From contig CAIVDV010000024.1 of the NCBI GenBank assembly GCA_903904755.1, positions 29,347 through 93,346 on the forward strand: a stretch of DNA of 64,000 nucleotides. Reading direction: 5' to 3'. Every line of letters starts with the position of its first letter. Position 1 is the stretch's first letter. The notes beneath the pieces were generated by a model that saw only the letters and a program-made list of their open reading frames with translations, was not told where the DNA came from and did not search any database. Made by a program: the position numbers and the translations under genes. The DNA comes from an uncultured Acidobacteriaceae bacterium. Its GTDB lineage: Bacteria > Acidobacteriota > Terriglobia > Terriglobales > Acidobacteriaceae. This document shows positions 37,422 to 46,398 of this stretch, piece by piece.

Positions 37422-38399
37422 TTGTTGAACCGCAAGACTTCCATGACGCGAAAGATCTCGCTTGTTGCTTTGGCGCTGGCCACTTTTGCCGCCTCGACCA
37501 CCAGTCTCCCCGCCGCACAGCTCTCCAGCGACGCCCGTGCCGCCATCCCTCACGATGTGCAGCAGATGGTAGTCATTGACTACCGCATCATGCAGAACTC
37601 CCCGGCCGCGATGGCGCTGCGCGGCCAGGTCATGCCCCCGGAGCTGAAGTCGCTTGAAGACGCCCTCCGGAATTCCGGCCTGAATGAGAGCCACGACGTC
37701 GACCAGCTTGCCTTCATCCTCTATCGCGCCGGCAACGACTCGGAAGATGTCCGCACCGTCGGCATCGCGCAGGGCCAGTTTCCCGTTGACGAGGTCATCG
37801 CGAGCTTCCGCAAGCAGAAGGTCAAAGCCACCCAAGTGCGCACAACCCGCATCTACCCACTTGGCAACACCGGGATGAGCGTCGCGTTTCTAGATCAGTC
37901 CACCATGGTCTTCGGTGCGCTTTCGGCTGTGCACAAGGCGCTCGATGTTCGCGACGGCCTCTCCCCCAGCCTACTCAGCAACGGCCCCGTCATGGACACC
38001 ATGAAATCCGTCGATGCCGAGCCCCTCTGGAGCGTCCTTGACCAGAAGGGAACCCAGACCATGATGAAGCAGGTCCTCGGGGAAGCCAGCCAGGTCGCCG
38101 ACTTTGAGACGGTCAAGAAGCGCCTCGTCGCCTCCAGCTACTCCATGAACTTCCAGCACGGCGTCCGCTTTGACATGTCGGTGGATACTGGCGACAGCTT
38201 CGCCGCCGCCACCGTATCGTCCCTGCTCAACGCGGCCATCCTCTACAAAAAGATGAGCGGAACCGAAACCGACAAGGCCGCACTTTCTGAGACGGAAATC
38301 CGCTCCAACTCCGGCCGGCTCGAGGTCCACTTCTCGGCATCGAATGAGCAGTTCACCACTCTCCTGAAATCCCCCATGTTCGCAAGCATGGTCCATTAG
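37422..38399 (+). CDS. Exported protein of unknown function
   Basis: 325 residues, not recognised. Signal peptide (ISLVALALATFAASTTSLPAA). The mature part starts SSDARAAIPHDVQQMVVIDY, a pattern seen in solute-exposed acidobacterial proteins, followed by mixed alpha/beta sequence without cysteines. TTG 37422 has a perfect AGGAGG 8 nt upstream, which decides the start; ATG 37443 is an alternative. It lies 87 nt downstream of ftcD on the same strand. Confidence 0.7.
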   Translation: MLNRKTSMTRKISLVALALATFAASTTSLPAAQLSSDARAAIPHDVQQMVVIDYRIMQNSPAAMALRGQVMPPELKSLEDALRNSGLNESHDVDQLAFILYRAGNDSEDVRTVGIAQGQFPVDEVIASFRKQKVKATQVRTTRIYPLGNTGMSVAFLDQSTMVFGALSAVHKALDVRDGLSPSLLSNGPVMDTMKSVDAEPLWSVLDQKGTQTMMKQVLGEASQVADFETVKKRLVASSYSMNFQHGVRFDMSVDTGDSFAAATVSSLLNAAILYKKMSGTETDKAALSETEIRSNSGRLEVHFSASNEQFTTLLKSPMFASMVH

Positions 38400-38431
38400 A
38401 CCCACTGCAGCCAACATCCGCAGCAAAAATA

Positions 38432-38463
38432 GCCCGGCCCCAATCAATTCCTGGGTGCCGGGC
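38432..38463. terminator. Hairpin between convergent genes
   Basis: GCCCGGC (38432-38438) pairs with GCCGGGC (38457-38463), with inner CCCA/TGGG pairs. Little T-richness follows, so it is a weak bidirectional terminator. Confidence 0.4.
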
Positions 38464-38511
38464 AATTTATCGTTTGGGCTCAATCGCTCGCAACGGTTGA
38501 GACGGGGCCAC

Positions 38512-40335
38512 TCAGCTTACCGCTTCCCCCCCAACCTGTGCCTCAGCCACCACCACCCGGTTGCGCCCATCGTGCTTGGCTTGGTAAAGAGCCTTGTCCG
38601 CCAGGTCAATCAGGTCCTTGGGAGACATCCCCCGGTGTGGCACCACACTCGCGCAGCCAATTGAAATCGTCACTACGCCGTGCGGATTGCCTTCATGGGG
38701 CAGTGCCCGGTTGCGCACCGCCTGGCAAATTTCATCTGCCACAGCCTTGGCGCCATCCATATCAGTCGCCGGCAGCACCACGGCAAATTCCTCTCCGCCA
38801 TACCGCGCTACCAGGTCCGCCGGCCGCAGCACCACATCCAGTGCCGCCTCCGCTATCTGCTTCAGGCAACTGTCCCCGCGCACGTGGCCGTAGGTGTCGT
38901 TGTACCGCTTGAAGTGGTCGACATCCAGCAGCAGCAGGCTCAGCTTGCTGCCCATCCTCAGCCCCCGCCGCCACTCCACCGCGAGCGCTTCGTCAAACCG
39001 CCGCCGGTTGGCAATGCCGGTCAGGGCGTCCACCACCACCAATGTCTCCATCGCCCGGTAGGCCGCCTGCAAATTCTCCTCTGCCCGCTTGCGCTCGCTC
39101 ACATCGCGTATCAGGTTCAGGAATCCGATGGGAACCTGCGTAATCGGGTCGCGGTACACTTGCAGATTCGCCTCCACCCACACAAACTCGCCACCCTTTT
39201 TGCGAACCCGGTACTCCAGCGTTCCACCCGCTGAACCCGCCTGCATTGCCCGCAGCGCCATCTCCATCTCCGGCAAATCCGCTGGGTGAATGAGTTGCTG
39301 CATGGCCTTGCCCTGCAAATCCTCCGGGGACCACCCCGTGAGCGACTTCACGCCGGGCGAAATATAGGATCGCACTCCGTCCAGGCCAGCCAGCGTAATC
39401 ACATAGCGTGAGTTTTCCACCACCAGCTTGTGCAGCGCCGCAATCTGCTTCAACTCCCGCTGCGTTTTGTGCAGGTTTCCAAACACCACACTTAGGCTGT
39501 AAAGCACGACCAGAATAGAAATCAGGAACAGTTGCAGAATCGCCGCGCTCTCTGACAGTTGACCGTTCGAGGTCACCGCCAGGGGCCCCTCATTGCGGAC
39601 CTGCGCCCATCCTCCAATCGCAAGCACACCCAGCGCCGTCACCGCGGCCCATCCCAGGTCCAGTTGCGTCAGCACCAGCAACACAAACGGCAGAATCAAA
39701 AACAACAGCGGCATCTGGTTCTGCGTAAAAACCAGAAACGTAATCGTCAGCGCCAGGGCCGGATAAACCCAGTTCCGCTTCAAAATCTCAATATTCCGCA
39801 TCCGGGTTTGCAGGATCGCCACAAAGGTTGGGGTTGTCACCGCCATCCCCAGCGCGTCACCCACAAACCACCGTTCCGAGGCGCTCCAGAAGGTCACGTG
39901 GTACAGCCGGGAATCGAGCAGACCCACCAGCACCGCCGCCACCCCGGTTCCGATGCAACAGCCATATACGATGAACCGGAAGAGGTACCCACCGTCGGTG
40001 AAGTTCGGCAACTGCTTCGTCGTGCGCTTGATCAGCAGCGCTGCCGTCATCACCTCCACCAGGTCAAGGCAGTTGTATTCCAGGCTGATGCGTACGCTCT
40101 CGCCGATCAGTGCGCTGCCCACCAGCAGAGCGACTGACCCGGTCGTCACATAGGTCGTCCAACGCCAGCGGGGCGCCAGCAGCAGGTACGACAGCAACAG
40201 GCCATTGGCAAACCAGACAATGTTGAATCCCTGATTGGTCCGCTCAAACGTCGCCGAGCAAACGACCGCGAGCAGAATCGAAATGAATACGCCACCGGCG
40301 CGCACCATACCGCTGCGCGCCCGTAGCCATTTCAT
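38512..40335 (-). CDS. Diguanylate cyclase with MASE1, PAS and GGDEF domains
   Basis: 607 residues. About eight membrane helices (10-290) in MASE1 style (TNQGFNIVWFANGLLLSYLL near the N-terminus). A PAS domain with a PAC tail (LEYRVRKKGGEFVWVEANLQ) follows at about 300-420, then a GGDEF domain. The active site reads ARYGGEEFAVVLP, and an RPAD I-site sits five residues before it, so it should make c-di-GMP and be product-inhibited. Start ATG 40335 is chosen; GTG 40374 is in frame. It is the only c-di-GMP enzyme in the window. Confidence 0.9.
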   Translation of the reverse strand: MKWLRARSGMVRAGGVFISILLAVVCSATFERTNQGFNIVWFANGLLLSYLLLAPRWRWTTYVTTGSVALLVGSALIGESVRISLEYNCLDLVEVMTAALLIKRTTKQLPNFTDGGYLFRFIVYGCCIGTGVAAVLVGLLDSRLYHVTFWSASERWFVGDALGMAVTTPTFVAILQTRMRNIEILKRNWVYPALALTITFLVFTQNQMPLLFLILPFVLLVLTQLDLGWAAVTALGVLAIGGWAQVRNEGPLAVTSNGQLSESAAILQLFLISILVVLYSLSVVFGNLHKTQRELKQIAALHKLVVENSRYVITLAGLDGVRSYISPGVKSLTGWSPEDLQGKAMQQLIHPADLPEMEMALRAMQAGSAGGTLEYRVRKKGGEFVWVEANLQVYRDPITQVPIGFLNLIRDVSERKRAEENLQAAYRAMETLVVVDALTGIANRRRFDEALAVEWRRGLRMGSKLSLLLLDVDHFKRYNDTYGHVRGDSCLKQIAEAALDVVLRPADLVARYGGEEFAVVLPATDMDGAKAVADEICQAVRNRALPHEGNPHGVVTISIGCASVVPHRGMSPKDLIDLADKALYQAKHDGRNRVVVAEAQVGGEAVS

Positions 40336-40527
40336 TGTCTCTGTCCAGGCTGTCAATCCAGATTCCCCCCCCACGACTGGTGGCTGCGGAGCTGTCTACC
40401 CCACACCGATGGAAAATTCCCCCGCTTTATCTTCTTCGGTAAGTCCGTCCAGTGTACTAGTTTCATACACTTATGCCGACTCCCGAAAAAGGGATTTTAT
40501 CTACCGATCTGCAGCACCGCCTGCTCG

Positions 40528-40887
40528 TTAGTGAATCGCCGGATGAAACTCCACCTTGCCCGCAGGCAACAGGTCGATTTCCACCGTCCCCTGCATCGAC
40601 TCATCCAGAGTCGTCCCCTCGACTCGCACATGCTTGCCGTCGGCGTTCACATAGTCCACCGCCATTGGCCCGCTGTTCCGCACCTGGAAGTGGTATTTGT
40701 ACTCTGCCCCAGGCGCCAGCGTGTTCGCCCCAAAGCTCGCGCTCGGGTACGACACCTCCAGCTCCTTCACCACTTCGCCGCTGCGGTTCACCACCGTCGC
40801 ATCCATCCAGTAGCTTTTGCACCCCGCCGCCATCAGCAGCAGCGCGCACAAGCCCGCCAGCACAACCCGCTTCGCAGGTATTCTCAC
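40528..40887 (-). CDS. Small predicted lipoprotein
   Basis: 119 residues. The N-terminal signal has a lipobox (LLMAAGC), so Cys should be lipidated. The mature part (MDATVVNRSGEVVKELEVSYPS, KYHFQVRNSGPMAVDYV) looks like a small beta-sandwich. GTG 40887 overlaps the lpxD TGA (GTGA), so it is translationally coupled to lpxD. Function unknown; envelope location is implied by lpxD. Confidence 0.75.
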   Translation of the reverse strand: MRIPAKRVVLAGLCALLLMAAGCKSYWMDATVVNRSGEVVKELEVSYPSASFGANTLAPGAEYKYHFQVRNSGPMAVDYVNADGKHVRVEGTTLDESMQGTVEIDLLPAGKVEFHPAIH

Positions 40888-41927
40888 GCCTTTTCTTCCT
40901 TTGCTGCGCCGGCTTCCTGCGCCCTGGCCAACTGCTTCTCCACCTGGCTCAGCCGCTTCAAAATCTCCGGCAGCCGCTGGAACCCCGCCGTGGCCCGCAG
41001 CCACGTCCGGTTCTCAAACGCCGGCGATCCCGAGAGCATCTTTCCCGCCGGCACATCGTGCGACACTCCCGACTGCGCCGTCAGAATGACTCCATCGCCC
41101 AGCTCACAATGCCCGGCCACACCCACCTGCCCGGCCAATATCGCATTTGCGCCTACAATCGACGACCCCGCAAGCCCGGTCTGCGCGCATACCAGGGTGT
41201 TCTTGCCCACGCTCGACCCGTGGCCCACCTGCACCAGGTTGTCAATCTTGGCTCCGTCGGCAATCCGCGTCTCCCCCACCGTCGCCCGGTCAATGCACGC
41301 ATTTGCCTGGATATCCACCCGGTCGCCAATCCGGACCGGGCCCGACTGCGGAATCTTGTGCCAGTTGCCCTTGCCGTCGTTGGCAAAGCCAAACCCGTCT
41401 GCGCCCACAATCACGCCGTTCTCCAGCGTCACATGGTCGCCGAGGATGCAGCCCTCCCGCACGACCGCGTGGGCGTGCGCAAAAAAGTGCTCCCCAATCG
41501 TCACATTGGGGTAAATCACCACATGGGGCAGCAGTGTGGCATGGGCTCCAATTGTCACCCCGGGCCCAATCACCACATAGGCGCCGACATGCGCCCCTTC
41601 GCCCACCGTCGCCGACGCGTCCAACACAGCAGTCGCATGTATCCCCGGCGCATACACCGGCGGCTGGTAAAAGTACCCCAGCGCCTGGGCAAACGCCAGG
41701 TAAGGATTCCCCAGCCGCAGCGTCGCTGTCTCAATTTCAGGAAAATCCGGCGCGACCAGCACCGCCGCCGCCTTGGTCGTCTTCGCCAGCCCCGCATATT
41801 TGGGGTTGGCCACAAAGGTAACTTCCGTCGGGCCGGCGTCCTCAATCCCGCGCACGCCGGTGACTTCCACCTCGCCGTTTCCAACGAGTGTGGCATTCAA
41901 CCGTTCAGCTAGCTCTGCCAGTTTCAT
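40884..41927 (-). CDS. lpxD: UDP-3-O-(3-hydroxyacyl)glucosamine N-acyltransferase
   Basis: 347 residues. N-terminal uridine-binding domain (about 1-100), then a left-handed beta-helix of hexapeptide repeats. Substrate-site segments GADGFGFANDG, HKIPQSG and the catalytic His in VQVGHGSSVG are present. Adds the second 3-hydroxyacyl chain in lipid A synthesis. The C-terminal 35 residues are a helix as in LpxD trimers. ATG 41927 lacks a Shine-Dalgarno and follows TACAAT by 7 nt. No lpxA, fabZ or bamA is adjacent. Confidence 0.95.
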   Translation of the reverse strand: MKLAELAERLNATLVGNGEVEVTGVRGIEDAGPTEVTFVANPKYAGLAKTTKAAAVLVAPDFPEIETATLRLGNPYLAFAQALGYFYQPPVYAPGIHATAVLDASATVGEGAHVGAYVVIGPGVTIGAHATLLPHVVIYPNVTIGEHFFAHAHAVVREGCILGDHVTLENGVIVGADGFGFANDGKGNWHKIPQSGPVRIGDRVDIQANACIDRATVGETRIADGAKIDNLVQVGHGSSVGKNTLVCAQTGLAGSSIVGANAILAGQVGVAGHCELGDGVILTAQSGVSHDVPAGKMLSGSPAFENRTWLRATAGFQRLPEILKRLSQVEKQLARAQEAGAAKEEKA

Positions 41928-41934
41928 CCCTGCG

Positions 41935-41940
41935 ATTGTA
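41935..41940 (-). promoter_or_regulatory. -10-like hexamer 7 nt before lpxD
   Basis: TACAAT on the minus strand ends seven bases before ATG 41927. Leaderless type. Confidence 0.45.
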
Positions 41941-42006
41941 ATGGATTGCCTCACACTCCGGCCCGCAGGTGTCCCCGCCCCGCCGCCGACTTTCCGGCAG
42001 AAGGCC

Positions 42007-42753
42007 TTAGTGTCCGGCAGGCGGCATCTGGTCCTTCGCATTCGGCCAAGCGGCCCGATGCCCATCCGCCATCTGGCAGTGCCACTCCCCGAAGGTGTTC
42101 TTGTAGCAACGACCCTCAGCATTGTGCTGCTCATACAGTTGGCAGTTGTGTGACTTGGCAAAATCGTTATCCAAGGGCGACGGCTTCCGGCACAGGTATT
42201 GGTCAAAACTGCCGTGCAAATCGTAGACCGGCTGGGCGGCATCAATCGCAGTGCTCGCCGAATCCTGATTCCAATTGAACGCGCGCGAGTTCGCCACCTG
42301 AATCGATACGTTGGTCACCAGGTACATGATTCCGGCCTTCTCCCCCTCCGCATCGCAGATGAAGTACTGCTTCGCCGTCCCGGCATTCAGCGGCCCGCCC
42401 CGGTTCGCGCAGGCGGCTGGCTCTCTCGTCCCGTACTGCGCCCCAATTCCGTTGCCCTGCGGACGATTCTTCATCGCCGCCGCCGTCTCCGCCTGTGCCT
42501 TGGCTGCGGCGGCAGTCGGAGCCGCCGCGCGAATATGATCCGCATCCGCCTTCGCCCGCAAATCCAGCGGCCCGCAATGCACGTCATATCCCCCTGCCAC
42601 CAGGGGCGCGGCAATCGTGCACGGCCGCCACGTGCCCGCCATCTGGATCTCCACGGCGTCCCCGACGTGGAACTGCTGCACCTGTCCGTACGCCGCTCCA
42701 AAAGACGCAAACAACAACACGCCCCAAACCATCCATACCTTGCAAACGTTCAT
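42007..42753 (-). CDS. Secreted protein of unknown function
   Basis: 248 residues, unrecognised. Signal peptide (VWMVWGVLLFASFGAAYGQ). An N-terminal SH3/tudor-like stretch (FHVGDAVEIQMAGTWRPCTI) is followed by an Ala/Lys-rich linker and a domain with several cysteines (HCGPL, PAACANRGG, YFICDAEG, LCRKPS, NCQLYEQ, RCYKN, WHCQM). GGAGG before ATG 42753 decides the start. Confidence 0.75.
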   Translation of the reverse strand: MNVCKVWMVWGVLLFASFGAAYGQVQQFHVGDAVEIQMAGTWRPCTIAAPLVAGGYDVHCGPLDLRAKADADHIRAAAPTAAAAKAQAETAAAMKNRPQGNGIGAQYGTREPAACANRGGPLNAGTAKQYFICDAEGEKAGIMYLVTNVSIQVANSRAFNWNQDSASTAIDAAQPVYDLHGSFDQYLCRKPSPLDNDFAKSHNCQLYEQHNAEGRCYKNTFGEWHCQMADGHRAAWPNAKDQMPPAGH

Positions 42754-42921
42754 CTTTCCTCCCCGGAAAATATCTAAATTTGGATGCCGTCGGAAGAGAT
42801 GAGGGGAAGTATATACAGGCCGCATGGAGCCGCGAAAGCAAAACCTCCCCGTGCGCCAAAATTTAACCGGAGTTATCCCCCGGCTACGCAGCAATCGGCT
42901 TTGTCCTGAAATTCCTGGCCG

Positions 42922-43431
42922 TTACGCTTCGTCCGGGAAGAGTTCCGGCTGCATTCCCGCCGGGACGCCCCGCGCGCGGCTCGCCTTGCCAATCACCGCC
43001 ACCACTTCCAGCTCGCGAATCGCCGTCCGCGGCACGAGAATCCGCTGGGTATTCGACCGCGTGTCCGGCGGCGTCAACTGCAGAGCACGCCCATCGACCA
43101 GGCTCACGTCGTTGCTCGCCAGCCCCTCCAGCTCATCGCCGTCCGTCAGAGTCAGCCGCAGCCACAGCCCTGCCGCTCGCGGCCGGCTCGCAAACCGCCG
43201 TCGCAGCAATCGCTCCGGCTGGGTCGATTCTCCACCGTGGCCGGCTCCCGTCAGCAGCTCCCGCACCTGGCAAACCCACTTGATCTCGCTCCAAGGCACC
43301 CGAACCAGCCGCCCGCCCGGCTCCAGAAGCTCCATCGCGTCGCTTTCGTCCTGGCCTCCGGTCCACGCGTACCCCGCCAGCCAATCCCGGCTCAACTTGC
43401 GTACGATCACGGGTTTGCGGCTGGAACTCAC
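42922..43431 (-). CDS. Conserved-looking hypothetical protein
   Basis: 169 residues from GTG 43431, not recognised. Charged and mostly beta (WSEIKWVCQVREL, LWLRLTLTDGDELEGLASND, LVPRTAIRELEVVAVIGK). The middle resembles an Sm/SH3-like barrel used in RNA or cofactor binding, but this is a guess. The start rests on GACAAT 7 nt upstream and on the change to protein-like sequence; the frame stays open to 43587. Confidence 0.55.
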   Translation of the reverse strand: MSSSRKPVIVRKLSRDWLAGYAWTGGQDESDAMELLEPGGRLVRVPWSEIKWVCQVRELLTGAGHGGESTQPERLLRRRFASRPRAAGLWLRLTLTDGDELEGLASNDVSLVDGRALQLTPPDTRSNTQRILVPRTAIRELEVVAVIGKASRARGVPAGMQPELFPDEA

Positions 43432-43438
43432 AGGCTGG

Positions 43439-43444
43439 ATTGTC
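43439..43444 (-). promoter_or_regulatory. -10-like hexamer 7 nt before a GTG start
   Basis: GACAAT on the minus strand, seven bases before GTG 43431; leaderless type. Confidence 0.3.
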
Positions 43445-43610
43445 GCATGCGCGGGAACGTTTCCCACCGGAAAACCCTTTCTCAAGTAGCCAAGCTGGTT
43501 ACGGTGTGATAACGTACTGTGGTTGCTCGCTGGGATGTGCGACTTTCTTAAGCATCTCAGCATCAAAGACTTGATGCGGAGCAGCACTCCGCCGGAGCAG
43601 TGTTTAAACG

Positions 43611-45515
43611 ATGCCTGACTACATTTATTTGCTGGAAAACCGCCTCTCTGCCGTCCAGCAGAAAGCCCTCAAGGCCGTCCGCGATATCGCCCGCGAGGCG
43701 CAGAAGACGGTCTTCCTCGCTGGCGGGGCCGTCCGCGACCTTACCTGTGGCTACCCCGTCCGAGAAATGGAAGTGGTGGTCAACGGAAATGCCCTTGAAC
43801 TCAAAGATGCTTTGCTCGCCACTGGAGCCAAACTCTGGGGAGAAGACACGGAAGCCCGCTCTCTTTTCGTCTATTTTCCTGGTAGTGTCCGCCTCGAGCT
43901 CTCCAGTGCCAAGCGCGTCTCCTATCCCAAGGCCGGTGTTCCGACCTATTCCTGGGAAACCATTCAGGAAGATCTGCGGACCCGCGACTTCACCATCAAC
44001 GCCATGGCCATCTCTCTCAACGAGGGCTCATTTGGCCTGTTGATGGACCCCACCAACGGCGTCGCAGACATGGAAGCCCGTCTCCTGCGCCTGGTCTCCA
44101 ACTACGGATTCCTCGACAACCCGGTCCGCCTGGTTGCCGCCATCCGTTACAAGTCGCGCCTCCGCTTCGACCTTGAAGAGCGCACCCAGATCCGGTACGA
44201 AAACGCCAAGGGCGACGAAGTCATCGAATATCTGACAGACGGCGACCGTGGCTGGGAACTTGAAGCGATTGCCCACGAGGAAGAGCCGCTTGTCGTCCTG
44301 GAAGCTCTCGAAGCCGAGGGATGGATGAAGCATCTCTTCCCGGCCTGGTCGGTTGCCAAGGCCGATACCGAAAAGCTGACCGCGCTGCACGACCTCGCCG
44401 TGGAACTCCAGATTCAGGGTGTAAACCCCGATCTTTCTGCCCCGCAGATGCAGCTGATCACCGCCAAGCTTGCGGCAAAAGATCTCACCCAGCTCAAAAA
44501 GCTCATCGCGCGGCCCGGCTTCGTCGAGCAGTGGGATGGGCTTGACGCTGCTGCCGCAGAATTCGCCAAGGTGCTGCTCTCGAAAGACAACGCGGCCGCT
44601 TCGGCGACGTACAAGCTCATTACCAGCTACACTCCCGAAGCGGTTCTCTGGCTCGCTTTCACCAGCAAGCAGGCCGCCGTCAAGGAGAAGTTCGAAAACT
44701 TCCTCAAGGTGTGGCCGCAGGTTCGCCAGAAGATTCCTTACGCGCTCATGGTGGATATGCGCATCACCCCTGAGCTGCCCATCTACCCGGAGCTCGTCCA
44801 GACCATCTTCCTGCAGCTGATTGACGGTGGCCTGACCACAACCGACGAAGTGCGCGCTCTCCTCGAGCCCCACTCCCCGCCTGCGCCGCCACCGCCGGTG
44901 ACCATCAAGCGCACCCGCGCCAAGAAGACCGCGGAAGCCCGCACCCGCGCCCGTGTCGCGCCGGAAGACGAGGACGAGGACGATCTCGACCTCGACGACT
45001 CCGACGACTCGGATGATTCGGACGACTCCTCAGACGACGAGGAAATCGTCGACTCGATCGACCTCGACGCCGATGACGAGGATTTCCCCATCGGCGGTAA
45101 ATCCCGCGCCGTCATCACCCCCGAAGACGGGGAAGAGGATGATGTCTTCGCCCGCGACTCCGTTGGCGACGACCTCGATCTCGACGGCGACCTCGACACT
45201 GACGACGATATCGATGTTCTCGACGATGATGTGGTCGCGGACCCGCTCGACGAACTCGACATCGATGGAGACGACGAACCCCGCGGCATCAACGACTCCG
45301 ACGGTCCCGATGATATCGACGATTCCCCCGCTCCACGCGGAGGCAAGTCGGCCCGTAAGTCTGCTGAGCCCAAACCGGCCAGGACCAAAACCAAGGCATC
45401 CACTGCGGGGGCAGTCAAATCCGCCTCCCGGGCTGCTTCTGCCCCTGAGCCTGTAGCCGAGCCGGAACCCGCCGCCAAAAAAGCTGCTAAATCGCGCTCC
45501 GGTGCAAAGCGTTAA
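43611..45515 (+). CDS. tRNA nucleotidyltransferase / poly(A) polymerase-like protein with an acidic tail
   Basis: 634 residues. Class-II nucleotidyltransferase head: FLAGGAVRDLTCG (35-47), TRDFTINAMA (124-133), DPTNGVADMEARLLRLV and NPVRLVAAIRYKSRL. The metal-binding DxD after GGAVRD is replaced by E52-M-E54 (VREMEVVV). Residues from about 430 form an unusual tail: a basic patch (KRTRAKKTAEARTRAR), about 130 residues very rich in Asp, and a Lys/Ala/Pro end. Class-II CCA enzymes are usually about 400-450 residues. Whether it adds CCA or poly(A), or acts at all, is open. A strong terminator follows. Confidence 0.8.
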   Translation: MPDYIYLLENRLSAVQQKALKAVRDIAREAQKTVFLAGGAVRDLTCGYPVREMEVVVNGNALELKDALLATGAKLWGEDTEARSLFVYFPGSVRLELSSAKRVSYPKAGVPTYSWETIQEDLRTRDFTINAMAISLNEGSFGLLMDPTNGVADMEARLLRLVSNYGFLDNPVRLVAAIRYKSRLRFDLEERTQIRYENAKGDEVIEYLTDGDRGWELEAIAHEEEPLVVLEALEAEGWMKHLFPAWSVAKADTEKLTALHDLAVELQIQGVNPDLSAPQMQLITAKLAAKDLTQLKKLIARPGFVEQWDGLDAAAAEFAKVLLSKDNAAASATYKLITSYTPEAVLWLAFTSKQAAVKEKFENFLKVWPQVRQKIPYALMVDMRITPELPIYPELVQTIFLQLIDGGLTTTDEVRALLEPHSPPAPPPPVTIKRTRAKKTAEARTRARVAPEDEDEDDLDLDDSDDSDDSDDSSDDEEIVDSIDLDADDEDFPIGGKSRAVITPEDGEEDDVFARDSVGDDLDLDGDLDTDDDIDVLDDDVVADPLDELDIDGDDEPRGINDSDGPDDIDDSPAPRGGKSARKSAEPKPARTKTKASTAGAVKSASRAASAPEPVAEPEPAAKKAAKSRSGAKR

Positions 45516-45542
45516 CCCGCTCTCCTACTCCAGCCCAAAACA

Positions 45543-45573
45543 AAAGACCCCTGACTTTGCGTCAGGGGTCTTT
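45543..45573. terminator. Strong bidirectional terminator
   Basis: 13-bp perfect stem AAAGACCCCTGAC/GTCAGGGGTCTTT with loop TTTGC; A-rich before and T-rich after. Confidence 0.9.
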
Positions 45574-46018
45574 GTCTTTAGCCGCGTTCAGTGCGGTCGT
45601 TCGCCGCTTCGGCGCTGGTTGAAAAAATGATTCTGGCAGGCCATGCACTCCCATGGAAAATATCCAAAGAAGGCCATCAAACCTTGCCAGAAGCTCCCGT
45701 TTCGGGGAACACGTCTCGTTGTTGCCGAATCACATCGGGGGCATTCAGGACTCATGGGCGCAGTACATCTCTCTCAGTTCCAGTCATCGCATTATCGATA
45801 GCTTCTTGGGGAGAGAGGCAATCGCATTTTTCCCAACCAGCTCATTGGTGCTGCGGTTGTTGCCGAGAATTGTCAGGCATTCCCCTTGGAATTAGCAAGT
45901 GCCGCGGAGAATTTCCCGGTTGATTCCCAGGCAATCGCTTGATTTTGGGGGCGTTATTTCTAAATGCAAGAAAACACTTGCTTTGCGCAGGGGCCTATCC
46001 TGTCGGCACATTGCCCGG
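45574..46018. other. Intergenic region without a supported gene
   Basis: 445 nt, less GC-rich than its surroundings. Short frames exist (for example 45591-45923 +, 45653-45895 +) but show no protein-like composition or ribosome site. No tRNA, small RNA or repeat was recognised. Confidence 0.5.
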
Positions 46019-46210
46019 CTAGCTCTTCTCCCGGAACATGGACCCCAGAATGAGCAGCGCAACCCCACCCGTTGCAATCCAGATTCCGTAATCGGCGCCG
46101 GGAATCTGCCGTGACATCAGATTCACCGGAACGATTCGCTGGGTCTGCAGATACCAGGTGATTCCCACAACAATCATCAGGGCAGCAATCACGTTCACCA
46201 GAATTCGCAT
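46019..46210 (-). CDS. Small two-helix membrane protein
   Basis: 63 residues. Two hydrophobic helices (VNVIAALMIVVGITWYL and YGIWIATGGVALLILGSMF) with a short charged loop (TQRIVPVNLMSRQIPG). Resembles small DUF3185-like inner-membrane proteins, but too short to assign. Upstream TATTCT (46236-46241, minus) is a possible -10 and GGAG lies just before ATG 46210. Confidence 0.65.
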   Translation of the reverse strand: MRILVNVIAALMIVVGITWYLQTQRIVPVNLMSRQIPGADYGIWIATGGVALLILGSMFREKS

Positions 46211-46398
46211 TCCGCTCCAATCGCAATCCGCTTTCAGAATAGCCGAATTTGAGTCAGTTCAGCGGACATCCTGTCGCAGATTTCCTCAATTCAGACACCC
46301 CAAACCCTGCTAATCAATTTACACCCGGTTTTCCTCAGCCGCCACCCCACATACGCTACGCGCCCAGCCCGCCCCACCACCTAAAATTGACCCATACC

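Noticed and set aside
45591..45923. 110-residue frame after the terminator
   Set aside because: Starts at the edge of a terminator, no ribosome site, odd composition; not counted as a gene.
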